A stretch of 64,000 nt of DNA from Rhizobium sp. (GCA_002796995.1 PEKW01000007.1:310001-374000); one strand, 5' to 3'. Shown: positions 38,942 to 49,244, counted from the stretch's first letter. Notes: generated by a model from the letters alone, not told the origin. Program-made: numbers and translations.

Positions 38942-39922
38942 ATGACGATCCGCGCCGCCGATCAAATCATCCACAAGGCCGCCTGGCTTTATTATACGCA
39001 CGGCCTGCGCCAGGATGAAGTGGCCCAACGGCTGGCAATCTCACGCGCTTCCGTCGCCATGTATCTGCGTCGCGCGCGCGAAATGGGCATCGTCACGATC
39101 ACCACCTCGTCCGAGCTCTTCTCCGATGACGTTCTCGCCCGAGAACTGGAGGACGCGACGGGTCTGACGGCGGCATGGATCGTGCCGGAGGACCGCCAGG
39201 CGATGGATACGACCGCGGAAATGCCGGTGGTCGCCGCCGCGGTCTTCCTCGAGCTCATCAACAAGGGAGAACGGGTCGGCGTCGCCTGGGGCCGCACCGT
39301 CTACCACATTGCCGACGTCATGCCTTTCGCGGATCTGCGCGGCGTGACCGTGGTGCAGCTGTGCGGCAATCTCGGCGCACCCTACTCCTACCGCCCCGAC
39401 CAATGCACGACGGAAATCGCCCGCCGCCTGAATGCCGAGGGCATCAACTTCTATGCCCCGCTCGTGCTCTCTTCCGAGCGCCTTGCCGACGAGCTGCGCG
39501 GCGAACCCGTCATCCAGGAGCAACTTGCGGCCATTTCCGATTGCCAGCTGGCGCTCTATTCCGTCGGCGGCATCGAAGAGGACAGCCATCTCGTCAAATG
39601 CGGCGCCATGTCGCCGGAGGCTATGCACGAAATGGGCGAGAAGGGTGCTGCCGGTGTCATCGCCGGGCAACTCATCGACCGCGACGGCCGTTGGATGGAC
39701 TGCGCGCATAACCGCCGCTGCATCTCCGCCGATCTCGACTCCATCCGCGCCATCAAAAAGCGGATGCTCGTCGTGCAGGAAGACAACAAATTCGAGCCGC
39801 TGATCGCGGCGCTGAAGGGCGGCTTCGCCTCGCATCTGGTCGTCACCAGTTCGATGGCGCGGCGGGTCCTGGAACACTGGAGCCGCGAAGGGCTCGGCAA
39901 GGAGGGTTCGAGCAGGGCTTGA
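38942..39922 (+). CDS. SorC/DeoR-type sugar-responsive transcriptional regulator
   Basis: A 326-residue SorC-family regulator. An N-terminal helix-turn-helix (HGLRQDEVAQRLAISRASVAMYLRRARE, residues about 20-48) is followed by a sugar-phosphate-binding domain related to glucosamine-6-phosphate isomerases (GVAWGRTVYHIA, VVQLCGNLGAPYSYRP, GAAGVIAGQLIDRDGR). SorC proteins usually sense a phosphorylated sugar made by the pathway they control. The ATG at 38942 follows GAAGGA. It precedes the aldolase/dehydrogenase gene by 60 bases and probably regulates that gene and the 42137-51364 genes. Confidence 0.9.
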   Translation: MTIRAADQIIHKAAWLYYTHGLRQDEVAQRLAISRASVAMYLRRAREMGIVTITTSSELFSDDVLARELEDATGLTAAWIVPEDRQAMDTTAEMPVVAAAVFLELINKGERVGVAWGRTVYHIADVMPFADLRGVTVVQLCGNLGAPYSYRPDQCTTEIARRLNAEGINFYAPLVLSSERLADELRGEPVIQEQLAAISDCQLALYSVGGIEEDSHLVKCGAMSPEAMHEMGEKGAAGVIAGQLIDRDGRWMDCAHNRRCISADLDSIRAIKKRMLVVQEDNKFEPLIAALKGGFASHLVVTSSMARRVLEHWSREGLGKEGSSRA

Positions 39923-39982
39923 ACCCCACAGGTTTGGCTCCGCCGACGCCGGCCGGGCCGGTTAATCGGGAGGCTGAACACG

Positions 39983-42037
39983 ATGAAAAATCTCTGGCGG
40001 GACGACGAGGCGGAAGAGGTCGTTGCCGGCTACGCGGCAAAAGGTGTCAACCGCGACCTGGCGCTGCGCACCTATACCACGCGCCTGCTCGGCAGCGAGC
40101 CCCGGCTCGTGCTGCACGGCGGCGGCAACACCTCCGTCAAGACCGAAATGACCGACCTTGTCGGCGACACCCATGCCGTTCTCTGCGTCAAGGGCAGCGG
40201 CTGGGACATGGGCACGATCGAACCGCCGGGCCTGCCCGCCGTCAAGATCGGCTCGCTGCTGAAGAGCCGCAAGCTTGACAAGCTTTCCGACGAAGACATG
40301 GTGTCGCTGCTGCGCGCCAATCTCATCGACCCCGCCGCCCCCAACCCATCGGTGGAGGCGCTGCTGCATGCCTTCCTGCCGCACAAGTTCGTCGATCACA
40401 CCCATTCGACCGCCATTCTCGCCATCGCCGACCAGGCGAAGAGCCGCGAAATGAGCGCCGCGCTATTCGGCAGCAAGATGGGCTTCGTGCCCTATATCAT
40501 GCCGGGTTTTGCCCTCGCCAAGGCGGCGGCGGAGGTGTTCGAACAGGATCCGACGGTCGAGGGCCTGATCCTCGACAAACATGGGATCTTCACGTTCGGC
40601 GAAACGGCGAAGGAAGCCTACGACCGAATGATCCATTACGTCACGCTTGCGGAAGAGCACGTGAAGGCAGCCGGCCGCAATCCCTTCACGCCGGCCACCC
40701 TGCCGACCGCGCTGGCAAGCGCCAACGATATCGCCCCTCTGCTGCGCGGCGGCGTCGCCGTCGACAGGGGTGAAGGTCGCTACGACCGCATGGTGAGCGT
40801 CTTCCGCTCCTCTCCGGCCATTCTCGATTTCGTCAACGCGGCCGAGGTCACCGACATGGCAGCGCGCGGTGTGTCCACGCCCGACCTTTCCATCCGCATC
40901 AAGACCGGCCCGATGGTGCTGCCAGCGCCGGCCCAGGACGGGCTCGCCGGTTACCGCGCCGTCATCGACGAGCATGTCGCCTCCTTCGCTGCCGATTATA
41001 CCGAATACTTCCGCAGCAACGATGCACGCGACGATGTCAAGCGCACCATGCTCGATCCCATGCCGCGCCTGACGCTGGTGCCGGGCCTTGGCATATTCGG
41101 CCATGGGCGGACCTTCAAGGACGCGACGATCGCCGTCGATGTCGGTGAAATGTGGATCGAGGCAGCGCGCGACGCCGAAGCGATTGGTCGCTTCGAGCCG
41201 GTCAGCCGGCCGGATCTCTTCGACCTCGAATACTGGTCGCTCGAGCAGGCAAAGCTCGCAGGCGCCAAGCCGAAGCCGTTCACCGGCCAGGTCGCCATCG
41301 TCACCGGCGGTGCCGGCGCCATCGGTGCAGCCGTCGTCAAGGCCTTCGCGGCCGAGGGCGCCCATGTCGTGGCGCTCGACCTCGACGGGAAGAAGGCCGC
41401 CGCGGTTGCCAAGTCAGCCGGCAACAACTCGATCGGTATCGCCTGTGACATCACCGATCCGGTCTCTGTCCGCACGGCCTTCGACAAGACGGTCGCCACC
41501 TTCGGCGGCGTCGACATCGTAGTGTCCAATGCGGGTGCGGCCTGGGAAAGCCCCATCGCCACCATGGACGATGCGCTGCTTCGCAAGAGCTTCGAACTGA
41601 ACTTCTTCGCCCACCAGACCGTTGCGCAGAATGCCGTGCGGATCATGAAAGCCCAGAAGACCGGTGGCGTGCTGCTGTTCAATGCGTCCAAGCAGGCGGT
41701 CAATCCCGGGGCAAAATTCGGCGCCTACGGGCTGCCGAAGGCGGCAACACTGTTTCTGTCCCGCCAGTATGCTCTGGAACACGGCGTCGACAACATCCGT
41801 GTCAACGCCGTCAATGCCGACCGCATCCGCTCCGGCCTGCTCAATGACGAGATGATCGCCAACCGCGCAGCTGCCCGCGGTCTCACCGTCAAGGAATATA
41901 TGGGTGGCAACCTGCTCGGCTTCGAAGTGACGGCCGAGGATGTCGCCCGCGCCTTCGTGCACCAGGCGCTCGCCGAACGCACGACCGCCGATGTCACGAC
42001 GGTGGACGGCGGCAACATTGCCGCAGCGATGCGATGA
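39983..42037 (+). CDS. Bifunctional class II aldolase / short-chain dehydrogenase (RhaD-type)
   Basis: A 684-residue fusion. The N-terminal part (to about 400) is a class II aldolase with the phosphate-binding LHGGGNTSVK and zinc-binding His in FVDHTHSTAIL. The C-terminal part (about 430-684) is an SDR with VTGGAGAIGAAVV and YGLPKAA carrying the catalytic Tyr and Lys. In rhamnose catabolism such fusions split rhamnulose-1-phosphate to DHAP and lactaldehyde and oxidise the aldehyde. Here no rhamnose genes are nearby; the neighbours make ketose-1-phosphates (MtnK/MtnA), so this enzyme may split that product into DHAP and an aldehyde. Confidence 0.9.
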   Translation: MKNLWRDDEAEEVVAGYAAKGVNRDLALRTYTTRLLGSEPRLVLHGGGNTSVKTEMTDLVGDTHAVLCVKGSGWDMGTIEPPGLPAVKIGSLLKSRKLDKLSDEDMVSLLRANLIDPAAPNPSVEALLHAFLPHKFVDHTHSTAILAIADQAKSREMSAALFGSKMGFVPYIMPGFALAKAAAEVFEQDPTVEGLILDKHGIFTFGETAKEAYDRMIHYVTLAEEHVKAAGRNPFTPATLPTALASANDIAPLLRGGVAVDRGEGRYDRMVSVFRSSPAILDFVNAAEVTDMAARGVSTPDLSIRIKTGPMVLPAPAQDGLAGYRAVIDEHVASFAADYTEYFRSNDARDDVKRTMLDPMPRLTLVPGLGIFGHGRTFKDATIAVDVGEMWIEAARDAEAIGRFEPVSRPDLFDLEYWSLEQAKLAGAKPKPFTGQVAIVTGGAGAIGAAVVKAFAAEGAHVVALDLDGKKAAAVAKSAGNNSIGIACDITDPVSVRTAFDKTVATFGGVDIVVSNAGAAWESPIATMDDALLRKSFELNFFAHQTVAQNAVRIMKAQKTGGVLLFNASKQAVNPGAKFGAYGLPKAATLFLSRQYALEHGVDNIRVNAVNADRIRSGLLNDEMIANRAAARGLTVKEYMGGNLLGFEVTAEDVARAFVHQALAERTTADVTTVDGGNIAAAMR

Positions 42038-42089
42038 TATCCTGAGTGGGGAGGGAAACGTCCCCGCCCCGTCATCGGACAGACAAAAA

Positions 42090-42115
42090 GGGCGGCCCGA
42101 CGGGCCGCCCCTTCT
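42090..42115. terminator. Bidirectional intrinsic terminator
   Basis: A GC-rich stem GGGCGGCCC (42090-42098) / GGGCCGCCC (42102-42110) with a 3-base loop has an A-run on the left and CTTCTT on the right. It serves the convergent aldolase and importer operons. Confidence 0.85.
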
Positions 42116-42136
42116 TCATTCCACCAACCCAGGAAT

Positions 42137-43180
42137 TCAGGGTTTCGGCATCCACGCCGGCATGGCGACATCGGCATGGGCGAACTGCGGCAGCTTGGTG
42201 CCGAGCTCGTCCATGTTCTTGATGTCCTGATCGTTGAGGTCCTTCTGGGTGATCAGCGTCGGCGGCACGATGACCTGCTTGCCCGGGTCTTCGCCGGCGA
42301 GCAGCATGGCGAGCGAGCGCACCGAGACCTGACCGACCACAGCCGGGTTCGTCGCCGCCGTCGCGACCCAGGCGGAACCCGATTCGCGCATGGCGGCGAT
42401 GTCGGACGTAGAGATATCGGCCGAGTAGATCTTCACGCTGGAGGACAAGCCTGCCTCGTCGACCGCGATCTTCACGCCCTTGGCGAACTCGTCATAGGGG
42501 GCGAACATCACGGTGATGTCGGGATTGGCGGAAATCACCGACCGCGCCTGGTTGGCGACGGAGTTGGCGATCGGATTGTCCATCGTGCCGAACTGGGCAG
42601 CCTCGTTGATGCCGGAATACTTCGCCTTGAATTCCTTCCAGGTTTCGTCACGACGGTCGAGCGGTGCAATGCCGGCAACATAGACGTAACCGGCCTTGAA
42701 GCTCTCGCCATTGTCCTTGATCGCCTGTTCCAGGGCTAGGCGGGCGAGGTCGCGGTCGGACTGCTCGACCTGCGGGATCTTGTCGTTCTCGACATTCACG
42801 TCGAATGCGACGACCTTGATGCCGGCATCCACCGCGCGCTGGGCGGCTTCCTTCATGGATTCGGTGAGGCCATGCTGGATGATGATGCCCTGCACGCCGA
42901 GCGCAATGGCCTGATCGACCATATCCGCCTGGAGCGCTGCATCTTGGCGGCTGTCGAAGACCTGAAGCTGGATGCCGAGCGCCTTGGCCTGCGCCTCCAC
43001 GCCGGCAAGATAGGACTGGAAGAAGTCGCCCGTCGAGAGATAACGCACGAGCGCGATCTTCACGTCGCCCGGCTTGTCGAACGGCTTCGGCATATCGGCG
43101 GCAAAGGACGGCGCCGCAAATGCCGCAGCCCCCATGAGCCCGAGCGTCATCTTGCCCAGGATTCTACGCGTAAGTTTCAT
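42137..43180 (-). CDS. Sugar ABC transporter substrate-binding protein
   Basis: A 347-residue periplasmic-binding protein of the ribose/LsrB type (Peripla_BP_4). The signal peptide ends at about residue 28 (AAPSFAAD). The core contains VKIALVRYLSTGDFFQSYLAGVEAQAKALG and IQHGLTESMKEAAQRAVDAGIKVVAFDVNV. The ATG at 43180 follows GGAGGAG; an earlier in-frame ATG (43195) would precede the RBS. It is last of three importer genes (ATPase, permease, binding protein). The ligand is unknown; neighbours point to a pentose or methylthio/deoxy pentose. Confidence 0.92.
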   Translation of the reverse strand: MKLTRRILGKMTLGLMGAAAFAAPSFAADMPKPFDKPGDVKIALVRYLSTGDFFQSYLAGVEAQAKALGIQLQVFDSRQDAALQADMVDQAIALGVQGIIIQHGLTESMKEAAQRAVDAGIKVVAFDVNVENDKIPQVEQSDRDLARLALEQAIKDNGESFKAGYVYVAGIAPLDRRDETWKEFKAKYSGINEAAQFGTMDNPIANSVANQARSVISANPDITVMFAPYDEFAKGVKIAVDEAGLSSSVKIYSADISTSDIAAMRESGSAWVATAATNPAVVGQVSVRSLAMLLAGEDPGKQVIVPPTLITQKDLNDQDIKNMDELGTKLPQFAHADVAMPAWMPKP

Positions 43181-43230
43181 TTCAGTCTCCTCCACTGGTC
43201 AACTTTAGTTATCCGCCGAGGCCTCCCGCC

Positions 43231-44283
43231 TCAGCGTTTGCCTCTTTTCGAGAGCGCAAAGGTGAAGATCAGCGCGATGACGAGCACGGCGCCCTTGACG
43301 AAGTCCTGTGTGTAGTAGGGCGCGTTCATCATCGTCAGGCCCTGCAGAAGGATGCCGACGAAAAGCGCACCGATGGCCGTACCGAAGGCATTCGGCTTGG
43401 CCGCACCAAGCACGGCAAAGCCTATGAGGGCTGCAGCGACGGCATCGAGAAGCAGGTTGTTGCCTGAAGCGATATCGCCGCGACCGAGCCGGGCGGCGAG
43501 CAGGATGCCGCCGATCGATGCAAAGACACCAGAGATGACATAGGCCGAGATCTTGTAGGCATTGACGGGCGCGCCGGCGAGACTGGCGGCGCGTTCGTTG
43601 GAGCCGACGGCATACATCATGCGGCCGAAGCGCGTGTATTCGAGGAAGAACCAGATCACGATCGCCAGCACGATCAATACGACCACCGACACCGGCACGA
43701 GATTGGGCAGGATCAGATCAAAACGGTGGCGGCCGAGCGCCAGGAATGCCGGGCTGAAGGCGCCCGTCGCGGTCGAACCGTCGGGTAGCGTCATGCCCGC
43801 GGCGATCGAACGCCCCTCGGTCGGGATGCGCTGGAGGCCAAGCAACAGGAACATCATGCCGAGCGTCGCCAGGAGATCCGGTACACGCATATAGACGATG
43901 ATGATGCCGTTGATGAGACCGACAAGGACACCGACCGCAAGGCAGGCGAGCGTCGCGGTCAGCGCATCGCCCCCCATCACCACCATGACATAGGACGAGG
44001 CCATCATCGCCGTCGTCGCGACGGAGCCGATCGAGAGGTCGAAGCCGCCGACGACCAGGGTCGCGGTGACGCCGAGCGCCAGAATGCCTGTGATCGACAC
44101 GGATTGCAGGATGAAGACGGCACTCTGCGGCGAGGCAAAGCCCCCGGCGACGAGGGAGAAGTAGAGCACCATGGCGAAAAGCAGCACAAGGAAGCCGTAT
44201 TTGATGGCGGCTTCCCGGATGTTCACGGTCGCCGGCGGAACGGCGACAGGGGCGGCGGATTTGCTCTTTTCACTCATCATCAT
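43231..44283 (-). CDS. Sugar ABC transporter permease
   Basis: A 350-residue RbsC/AraH-type permease with about ten membrane segments. Family motifs are SITGILALGVTATLVVGGFDLSIGSVA and GSNERAASLAGAPVNAYKISAYVISG. Three ATGs in a row begin the gene (44283, 44280, 44277); the first overlaps the ATPase stop. It is followed after 50 bases by the binding-protein gene. Confidence 0.93.
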   Translation of the reverse strand: MMMSEKSKSAAPVAVPPATVNIREAAIKYGFLVLLFAMVLYFSLVAGGFASPQSAVFILQSVSITGILALGVTATLVVGGFDLSIGSVATTAMMASSYVMVVMGGDALTATLACLAVGVLVGLINGIIIVYMRVPDLLATLGMMFLLLGLQRIPTEGRSIAAGMTLPDGSTATGAFSPAFLALGRHRFDLILPNLVPVSVVVLIVLAIVIWFFLEYTRFGRMMYAVGSNERAASLAGAPVNAYKISAYVISGVFASIGGILLAARLGRGDIASGNNLLLDAVAAALIGFAVLGAAKPNAFGTAIGALFVGILLQGLTMMNAPYYTQDFVKGAVLVIALIFTFALSKRGKR

Positions 44284-45794
44284 GCACTGACCTGTTGATA
44301 GGATTGCCCGGCGATCTCACCCAGTAGCCGCTCGACATCGATGTCCGAATTGCGATGCTCACCGACGATGGTCTGCTCCGACATGACGAGAATGCGGTCG
44401 GCAACCTCGAATGCCTCATCCAGCTCCGTCAGGAAAAGAATGGTGGATCGCCCGGCGGCCGATGCGCGCAACTTTTCGCCGATGTCACGGCGCGCGGCGA
44501 TGTCGACACCCTGGAAGGGTTCGTCGAGAATGAGCAGGCGCGAGGGTTCGGAGAGCCAGCGACCGACCATGACCTTCTGCTGATTGCCGCCCGACAGCGT
44601 CTGCATCTCGTCGCGCTCGCTGCGACAAACGACGCCAAGTTCGGCGATCTGACGGCGCGCCTTCGTTCTCTCCGAGCGGCGGCTGGCAATGCCGAGCGAG
44701 GAGAGACGGCGCAGAAATGGCAGGCTGATATTCTCGTAAATGTTGAAATCCGGCACGATACCGCTGATCGCGCGGTCCTTGGCGACGAGGAAGACACCCC
44801 GGGCAATCGCCTGCGCCGTCGTCTTCGGCGCATAATGCGCGCCGTCCAGCGTCATCTCACCGGCCGAAGGAGCACGGGCGCCGAACAGCGTTTCGGCGAG
44901 CGCCGTTTTGCCGACGCCAACGAGGCCGGTGACGGCGACGATCTCCCCTTCGCCAAGGTTCAGGTCGAAAGGCCGCGCCTGGTCGGCCAGTTTCAGTCCG
45001 CGCGCACTGAAGACCGTACGGCCCGCCTCGCGCACGGCGACCTTGCCGGCCGACACCTTACGGCCGAGCATGGCATTGACCGCGCCTTCGTAATCCAGAT
45101 CCGGCCCCTCGAAACGGCCGGCAATACGACCGTCGCGCAAGGCAAGGATATCATCGGCCAGGCGCCGGATATCCGACATGCGGTGAGAGATATAGAGAAT
45201 GGCGACGCCCCGCGCCTTCAGCCGATCGACGAGATCGAACAGGCGATCCGCCTCCGCACTCGACAGTGAGGATGTCGGCTCGTCGAGGATCAGAACCCGC
45301 GGTTCATGCGCCATGGCGCGCGCGATCGCCACCATTTGGCGATCGGCAAGCGTAAGGTCGTTGATCTTGGCTGCCAGGTTGATGACGAGGCCCATGCGCG
45401 ACGCAACGGCCGCCGCCTCGCGGCGGACTCGACGCGGGTTGAAAAACAGCCGGGCGCCGGGGCCATTGAGCCGGTCGAGCGTGAGATTGGTGGCGACATC
45501 GAGATCGGCGACGACGCCATCATTGATGTTCTGGTGCACCGTGACGACGCCGGCCCGGATCGCCTCGGCGGGCGTTGCCGGATCGAAGGCGGCATCGGCG
45601 AGCGTGATCATGCCGGCATCTCGCGCATGGACGCCGGAGAGAATGCGCACGAGCGTGGATTTGCCTGCGCCATTGGCGCCCATCAAAACCGTCACTCCGC
45701 CTGCCTTGAGTTCGAGATCAACACCCTGCAGCACCGTGACCGGGCCAAAGGATTTGCGCACGCCCTCAATGCGAAACACTGCCTGTTCGCTCAT
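44280..45794 (-). CDS. Sugar ABC transporter ATP-binding protein (two NBDs)
   Basis: A 504-residue tandem ATPase of the RbsA/MglA type. The first NBD has the Walker A MGANGAGKST, the Q-loop region and the LTLADRQMVAIARAM signature with ILDEPTSSL. The second NBD is degenerate in its Walker A (VGVGKTALAE) and has LSGGNQQKVMVGRWL. One active and one altered site is normal for this family. It is the promoter-proximal gene of the importer operon, divergent from mtnK across the palindrome at 45834. Confidence 0.94.
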   Translation of the reverse strand: MSEQAVFRIEGVRKSFGPVTVLQGVDLELKAGGVTVLMGANGAGKSTLVRILSGVHARDAGMITLADAAFDPATPAEAIRAGVVTVHQNINDGVVADLDVATNLTLDRLNGPGARLFFNPRRVRREAAAVASRMGLVINLAAKINDLTLADRQMVAIARAMAHEPRVLILDEPTSSLSSAEADRLFDLVDRLKARGVAILYISHRMSDIRRLADDILALRDGRIAGRFEGPDLDYEGAVNAMLGRKVSAGKVAVREAGRTVFSARGLKLADQARPFDLNLGEGEIVAVTGLVGVGKTALAETLFGARAPSAGEMTLDGAHYAPKTTAQAIARGVFLVAKDRAISGIVPDFNIYENISLPFLRRLSSLGIASRRSERTKARRQIAELGVVCRSERDEMQTLSGGNQQKVMVGRWLSEPSRLLILDEPFQGVDIAARRDIGEKLRASAAGRSTILFLTELDEAFEVADRILVMSEQTIVGEHRNSDIDVERLLGEIAGQSYQQVSA

Positions 45795-45833
45795 TCTCTC
45801 CTCCCAATATCGTCAGGTTAGGATGGCCTCTCA

Positions 45834-45870
45834 TCAAATGTCAAGGCCGTTGACATTTGACAGAATGATG
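45834..45870. promoter_or_regulatory. Palindromic operator in the importer/mtnK divergent promoter
   Basis: Exact 11-bp arms TCAAATGTCAA (45834-45844) and TTGACATTTGA (45850-45860) flank GGCCG. Each arm contains a TTGACA hexamer reading outward, so the palindrome overlaps potential -35 boxes of both divergent operons. The right arm and the following bases match the site upstream of the SorC gene (38888) at 12 of 14 positions. It is most likely the SorC operator. Confidence 0.7.
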
Positions 45871-45939
45871 CCTTAGCTGTGAGACATGACGGCATGGCGG
45901 CCAGCGGTGGAGGCGGCCCCATGCGCAGGAGGAGACATC

Positions 45940-47211
45940 ATGGACAGCCAAGTGTTCCAGGCGCTGAGCGCAGAGACATTGCCGGTTCGGCTGGGCGGAA
46001 ACGCCGTCATCAAGGACAGGATCGGTGGCGATTCGTCCCGCTGGACCATCAAGGAAGTCGGCGACGGCAATCTTAATCTGGTCTTCGTCGTGACCGGCGA
46101 GACAGGGAGCGTGATCGTCAAGCAGGCGCTGCCCTATGTACGCCTTGTCGGCGAAAGCTGGCCGCTGCCGCTCAAGCGCTCGTTCTTCGAGTATCACGCG
46201 CTGAAACGTCAAGGTGAACGCGACCCCGGCACGGTGCCGGACATCCTGTTCTTCGACGAGGCGCAGGCCATCATCGTCATGGAATTCCTCACACCGCACG
46301 TGATCCTGCGCCGCGCCCTGATCGACGGACGCGAACTGCCCAGGATCGGCCGAGACCTCGGCCTCTTTGTCGCCAGAACATTGTTCCGCGGCTCGGACCT
46401 GTCGATGGTGACGCGCGACAAGAAGGCGGATGTGGCGCTGTTCTCGGACAATGTCGAGCTTTGCGACATCACGGAAAATCTCGTCTTTTCCGATCCCTAT
46501 TTCGAAGCGGCGCTCAATCGCCACACCACCCCGCAACTCGACCCGCAGGTTGCCGAACTGCGCGCCGATCGCGACCTGAAGGTGGAGGCCCAGCGGCTGA
46601 AACATCTCTTCTCCGCAAAGGCCGAAACGCTTTGCCACGGCGACCTGCATACCGGCTCCGTCATGGTGACCGATGAAGAGACGCGCGTCATCGATCCCGA
46701 ATTCGCCTTCTACGGACCGATCAGCTTCGACATCGGCATGCTGATCGCCAATTTCTGGATGAGCTATTTTTCGCAGGCAGGCCATGAGACGGCGCCGGGC
46801 ACGCGTGACTCGATGCGCGCCTACCTGCTCGGCACGATCGACACCCTGTGGGAAACGTTCCGCGCCGAATTCGCCCTCCTCTGGCGCACCGAGCGCAAGG
46901 GCATTCTCTATCAGGCAAGCCTTTTCGAAGACCGCCAAGATCCGCTCGCAGCCGAGCAGGCGCTGGCCAGCGTCATCGACGAAATCTGGAGCGAAATGCT
47001 GGGCTTTGCCGGCATCGAGATCCACCGCCGCATCCTCGGCCTTGCCCACAATGCAGATTTCGAAACCATCGCCGACCCCGATCGCCGCGCGTCCTGCGAA
47101 AGCAAGGCGCTGAAGCTCGGGCGTCACCTCGCCGTCAACCGGCAGCGCATCCACAGCCTCAGGGACGTCCGCGAAACGGTGGAACGGCTTGAAAAGGAGA
47201 TCATCGCGTGA
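45940..47211 (+). CDS. mtnK: S-methyl-5-thioribose kinase (MtnK family)
   Basis: A 423-residue kinase of the MtnK/choline-kinase fold: [19 protein letters not shown] nucleotide loop (seen as [14 protein letters not shown]), [16 protein letters not shown], catalytic loop [13 protein letters not shown] and the metal-binding [10 protein letters not shown]. It phosphorylates C1 of 5-methylthioribose or a related 5-deoxy pentose. The ATG at 45940 follows GCAGGAGGAG; an earlier in-frame start would lack an RBS. It is first of five overlapping or closely spaced genes ending with the RuBisCO-like protein. The physiological substrate may differ, given the dedicated importer. Confidence 0.92.
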   Translation: MDSQVFQALSAETLPVRLGGNAVIKDRIGGDSSRWTIKEVGDGNLNLVFVVTGETGSVIVKQALPYVRLVGESWPLPLKRSFFEYHALKRQGERDPGTVPDILFFDEAQAIIVMEFLTPHVILRRALIDGRELPRIGRDLGLFVARTLFRGSDLSMVTRDKKADVALFSDNVELCDITENLVFSDPYFEAALNRHTTPQLDPQVAELRADRDLKVEAQRLKHLFSAKAETLCHGDLHTGSVMVTDEETRVIDPEFAFYGPISFDIGMLIANFWMSYFSQAGHETAPGTRDSMRAYLLGTIDTLWETFRAEFALLWRTERKGILYQASLFEDRQDPLAAEQALASVIDEIWSEMLGFAGIEIHRRILGLAHNADFETIADPDRRASCESKALKLGRHLAVNRQRIHSLRDVRETVERLEKEIIA

Positions 47212-48302
47212 AAGTCGGAGAACGACATTACCATACGATCTGGCTTAATGAGGATGGCCGCGCCGTCGACATCATCGACCAGCGCTGGCTTCCGCACGAA
47301 TTCCGTGTCGTGACATTGACGACTGTGGCCGACGTCGCCGTCGCAATCCGCGACATGTGGGTGCGTGGAGCACCGCTGATCGGCGTCACCGCCGCCTACG
47401 GCATCGCCATCGCCATGGCAAAGGATCCCTCCGACGCGCATCTCGACGCCGTGTGGGAAGAGCTGCACGAGACGCGCCCGACCGCGATCAACCTGCGCTG
47501 GGCCCTCAATGCGATGCGCGAGCATCTGCGCCCATTGCCGGAAGCCGCGCGCGCGGACGCCGCCTATAGGCGCGCCGCAGAGATCGCCAAGGAAGACGTC
47601 GCGCTCAATCGCGCCATCGGTGCGAACGGCCTCGATGTCATCCGGGAGATCGCTGCGAAGAAAAAGCCCGGCGAACCCGTGCGCATCCTCACCCATTGCA
47701 ACGCCGGCTGGCTTGCCACCGTCGATTACGGCACAGCGACCGCACCCATCTACATGGCGGTCGAGGCCGGCATTCCGGTCCATGTCTATGTCGATGAAAC
47801 CCGGCCTCGCAATCAGGGCGCCTATCTCACGGCCTGGGAAATGAACGGCCATGGCGTGCCCCATACGCTGATCGTCGACAATGCCGGTGGCCACCTCATG
47901 CAGCACGGCGACATCGACATGGTGATCGTCGGTACCGACCGCACCACGGCAAACGGCGATGTCTGCAACAAGATCGGCACCTATCTCAAGGCTCTCGCTG
48001 CGCACGACAATGACGTGCCTTTCTATGTGGCGCTCCCCTCGCCGACCATCGACTGGACCGTGCACGACGGCGTCAAGGAAATCCCGATCGAGGAGCGGAA
48101 CTCCGACGAAGTGTGCTTCGTGCAGGGTCGCGCTTCCGATGGCTCGATTTCCAGCGTGCGCATCTCGCCGGAGGGAAGCCCGGCAGCCAATCCTGCCTTC
48201 GACGTCACGCCGGCGCGCCTGATCACCGGGCTTATCACCGAGCGTGGCATCGCCACGCCCTCGTCCGAAGGCCTGAAGGCCCTCTTCCCCGAACGGAGCT
48301 GA
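47208..48302 (+). CDS. mtnA: S-methyl-5-thioribose-1-phosphate isomerase (MtnA family)
   Basis: A 364-residue isomerase related to eIF2B. It has [16 protein letters not shown], the catalytic Cys in [18 protein letters not shown] and the catalytic Asp in [18 protein letters not shown] (most MtnA have GADRIAANGD). It converts the aldose-1-phosphate from MtnK to the ketose-1-phosphate. The GTG start overlaps the mtnK stop (GTGA). With MtnK it defines entry to the methionine-salvage type or 5-deoxyribose disposal pathway. Confidence 0.94.
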   Translation: MKVGERHYHTIWLNEDGRAVDIIDQRWLPHEFRVVTLTTVADVAVAIRDMWVRGAPLIGVTAAYGIAIAMAKDPSDAHLDAVWEELHETRPTAINLRWALNAMREHLRPLPEAARADAAYRRAAEIAKEDVALNRAIGANGLDVIREIAAKKKPGEPVRILTHCNAGWLATVDYGTATAPIYMAVEAGIPVHVYVDETRPRNQGAYLTAWEMNGHGVPHTLIVDNAGGHLMQHGDIDMVIVGTDRTTANGDVCNKIGTYLKALAAHDNDVPFYVALPSPTIDWTVHDGVKEIPIEERNSDEVCFVQGRASDGSISSVRISPEGSPAANPAFDVTPARLITGLITERGIATPSSEGLKALFPERS

Positions 48303-48306
48303 GTCG

Positions 48307-49242
48307 ATGAGCCTGGCCAACGAAAAATCCACCGAGGAGATCGCACTCGGCATCCGCCGGCGCGTGTTCTTCCACACGATGAAACACAATGGCGGCTATC
48401 TCAGCCAGGCCTGCTCGGCCGCCGAGAGCCTGGCCCTCCTCTACAACGAGTTGCTGAAGCTCGGAGAACCGACGCTGCCGAAGGTGCCGCTGCCGTTTCG
48501 CGGCGTACCCTCCGCCCACAACCCGGATTCCTTCACCGGCGCCGGCTATCACGGGCCGGTTGGGCCGCAATATGATCGCTTCTTCATCTCGCCCGCCCAT
48601 TATGCGCTCGTCATCTATTCCGCGTTGATCGAAACCGGCCGCATGGACGAACATGCGCTCGACCATTTCAACAAGGACGGCGGCTCGGTCGAGATGATCG
48701 GCGCCGAGCACAGCCCCGGCATGGAAGTGACGACCGGCTCGCTGGCGCAGGGTCTTTCCATGGCCTCGGGCGTCGCCTGGGCACGGCTTCGGAACAAGGA
48801 GCCTGGCAAGGTCTGGGTCTACATGTCCGATGGCGAGTTCCAGGAGGGGCAGACCTGGGAATGCCTGGCGGCGATGAGCTACCACAAGATCGACAATATC
48901 CGTGTCATCGTCGACGTGAACCGCCAGCAATGTGACGGCGCCATGTCCTCGGTGCTCGACCTCGGCGATCTGTCCGCGCGCGTCGCGTCCTTCGGCGTCA
49001 CCTGCCGCTCGGTGGACGGACATGATCTCAGAGCGCTGCGCGAAGCCGCCCAAAGTGCAGAGCCCGGCAAGCCGCTGGTCATTCTCGCCAACACCTCGCC
49101 CTATCAGGGCATGGAATTCCTGAAGAAGCGTTTCCCGCGCCTGCACTATGTGCGCTTCAAGAGCGCGGAGGAACGGCTCGAAATGCGGGCGGCGCTCGCC
49201 GTCGAACTCGGCATCGATCTCACCGCGATGGAAGGGGCCTGA
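48307..49242 (+). CDS. Split transketolase, N-terminal (TPP-binding) subunit
   Basis: A 311-residue protein equivalent to the N-terminal third to half of transketolase. It has GAEHSPGMEVTTGSLAQGLS and the thiamine-diphosphate motif beginning YMSDGEFQEGQTWE and ending near VNRQQ. Split transketolases of this kind act in dedicated sugar pathways; the apulose-4-phosphate transketolase (AptA/AptB) is one described example. It starts 4 bases after the mtnA stop and is followed by its partner subunit after 2 bases. Confidence 0.9.
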   Translation: MSLANEKSTEEIALGIRRRVFFHTMKHNGGYLSQACSAAESLALLYNELLKLGEPTLPKVPLPFRGVPSAHNPDSFTGAGYHGPVGPQYDRFFISPAHYALVIYSALIETGRMDEHALDHFNKDGGSVEMIGAEHSPGMEVTTGSLAQGLSMASGVAWARLRNKEPGKVWVYMSDGEFQEGQTWECLAAMSYHKIDNIRVIVDVNRQQCDGAMSSVLDLGDLSARVASFGVTCRSVDGHDLRALREAAQSAEPGKPLVILANTSPYQGMEFLKKRFPRLHYVRFKSAEERLEMRAALAVELGIDLTAMEGA

Positions 49243-49244
49243 GC

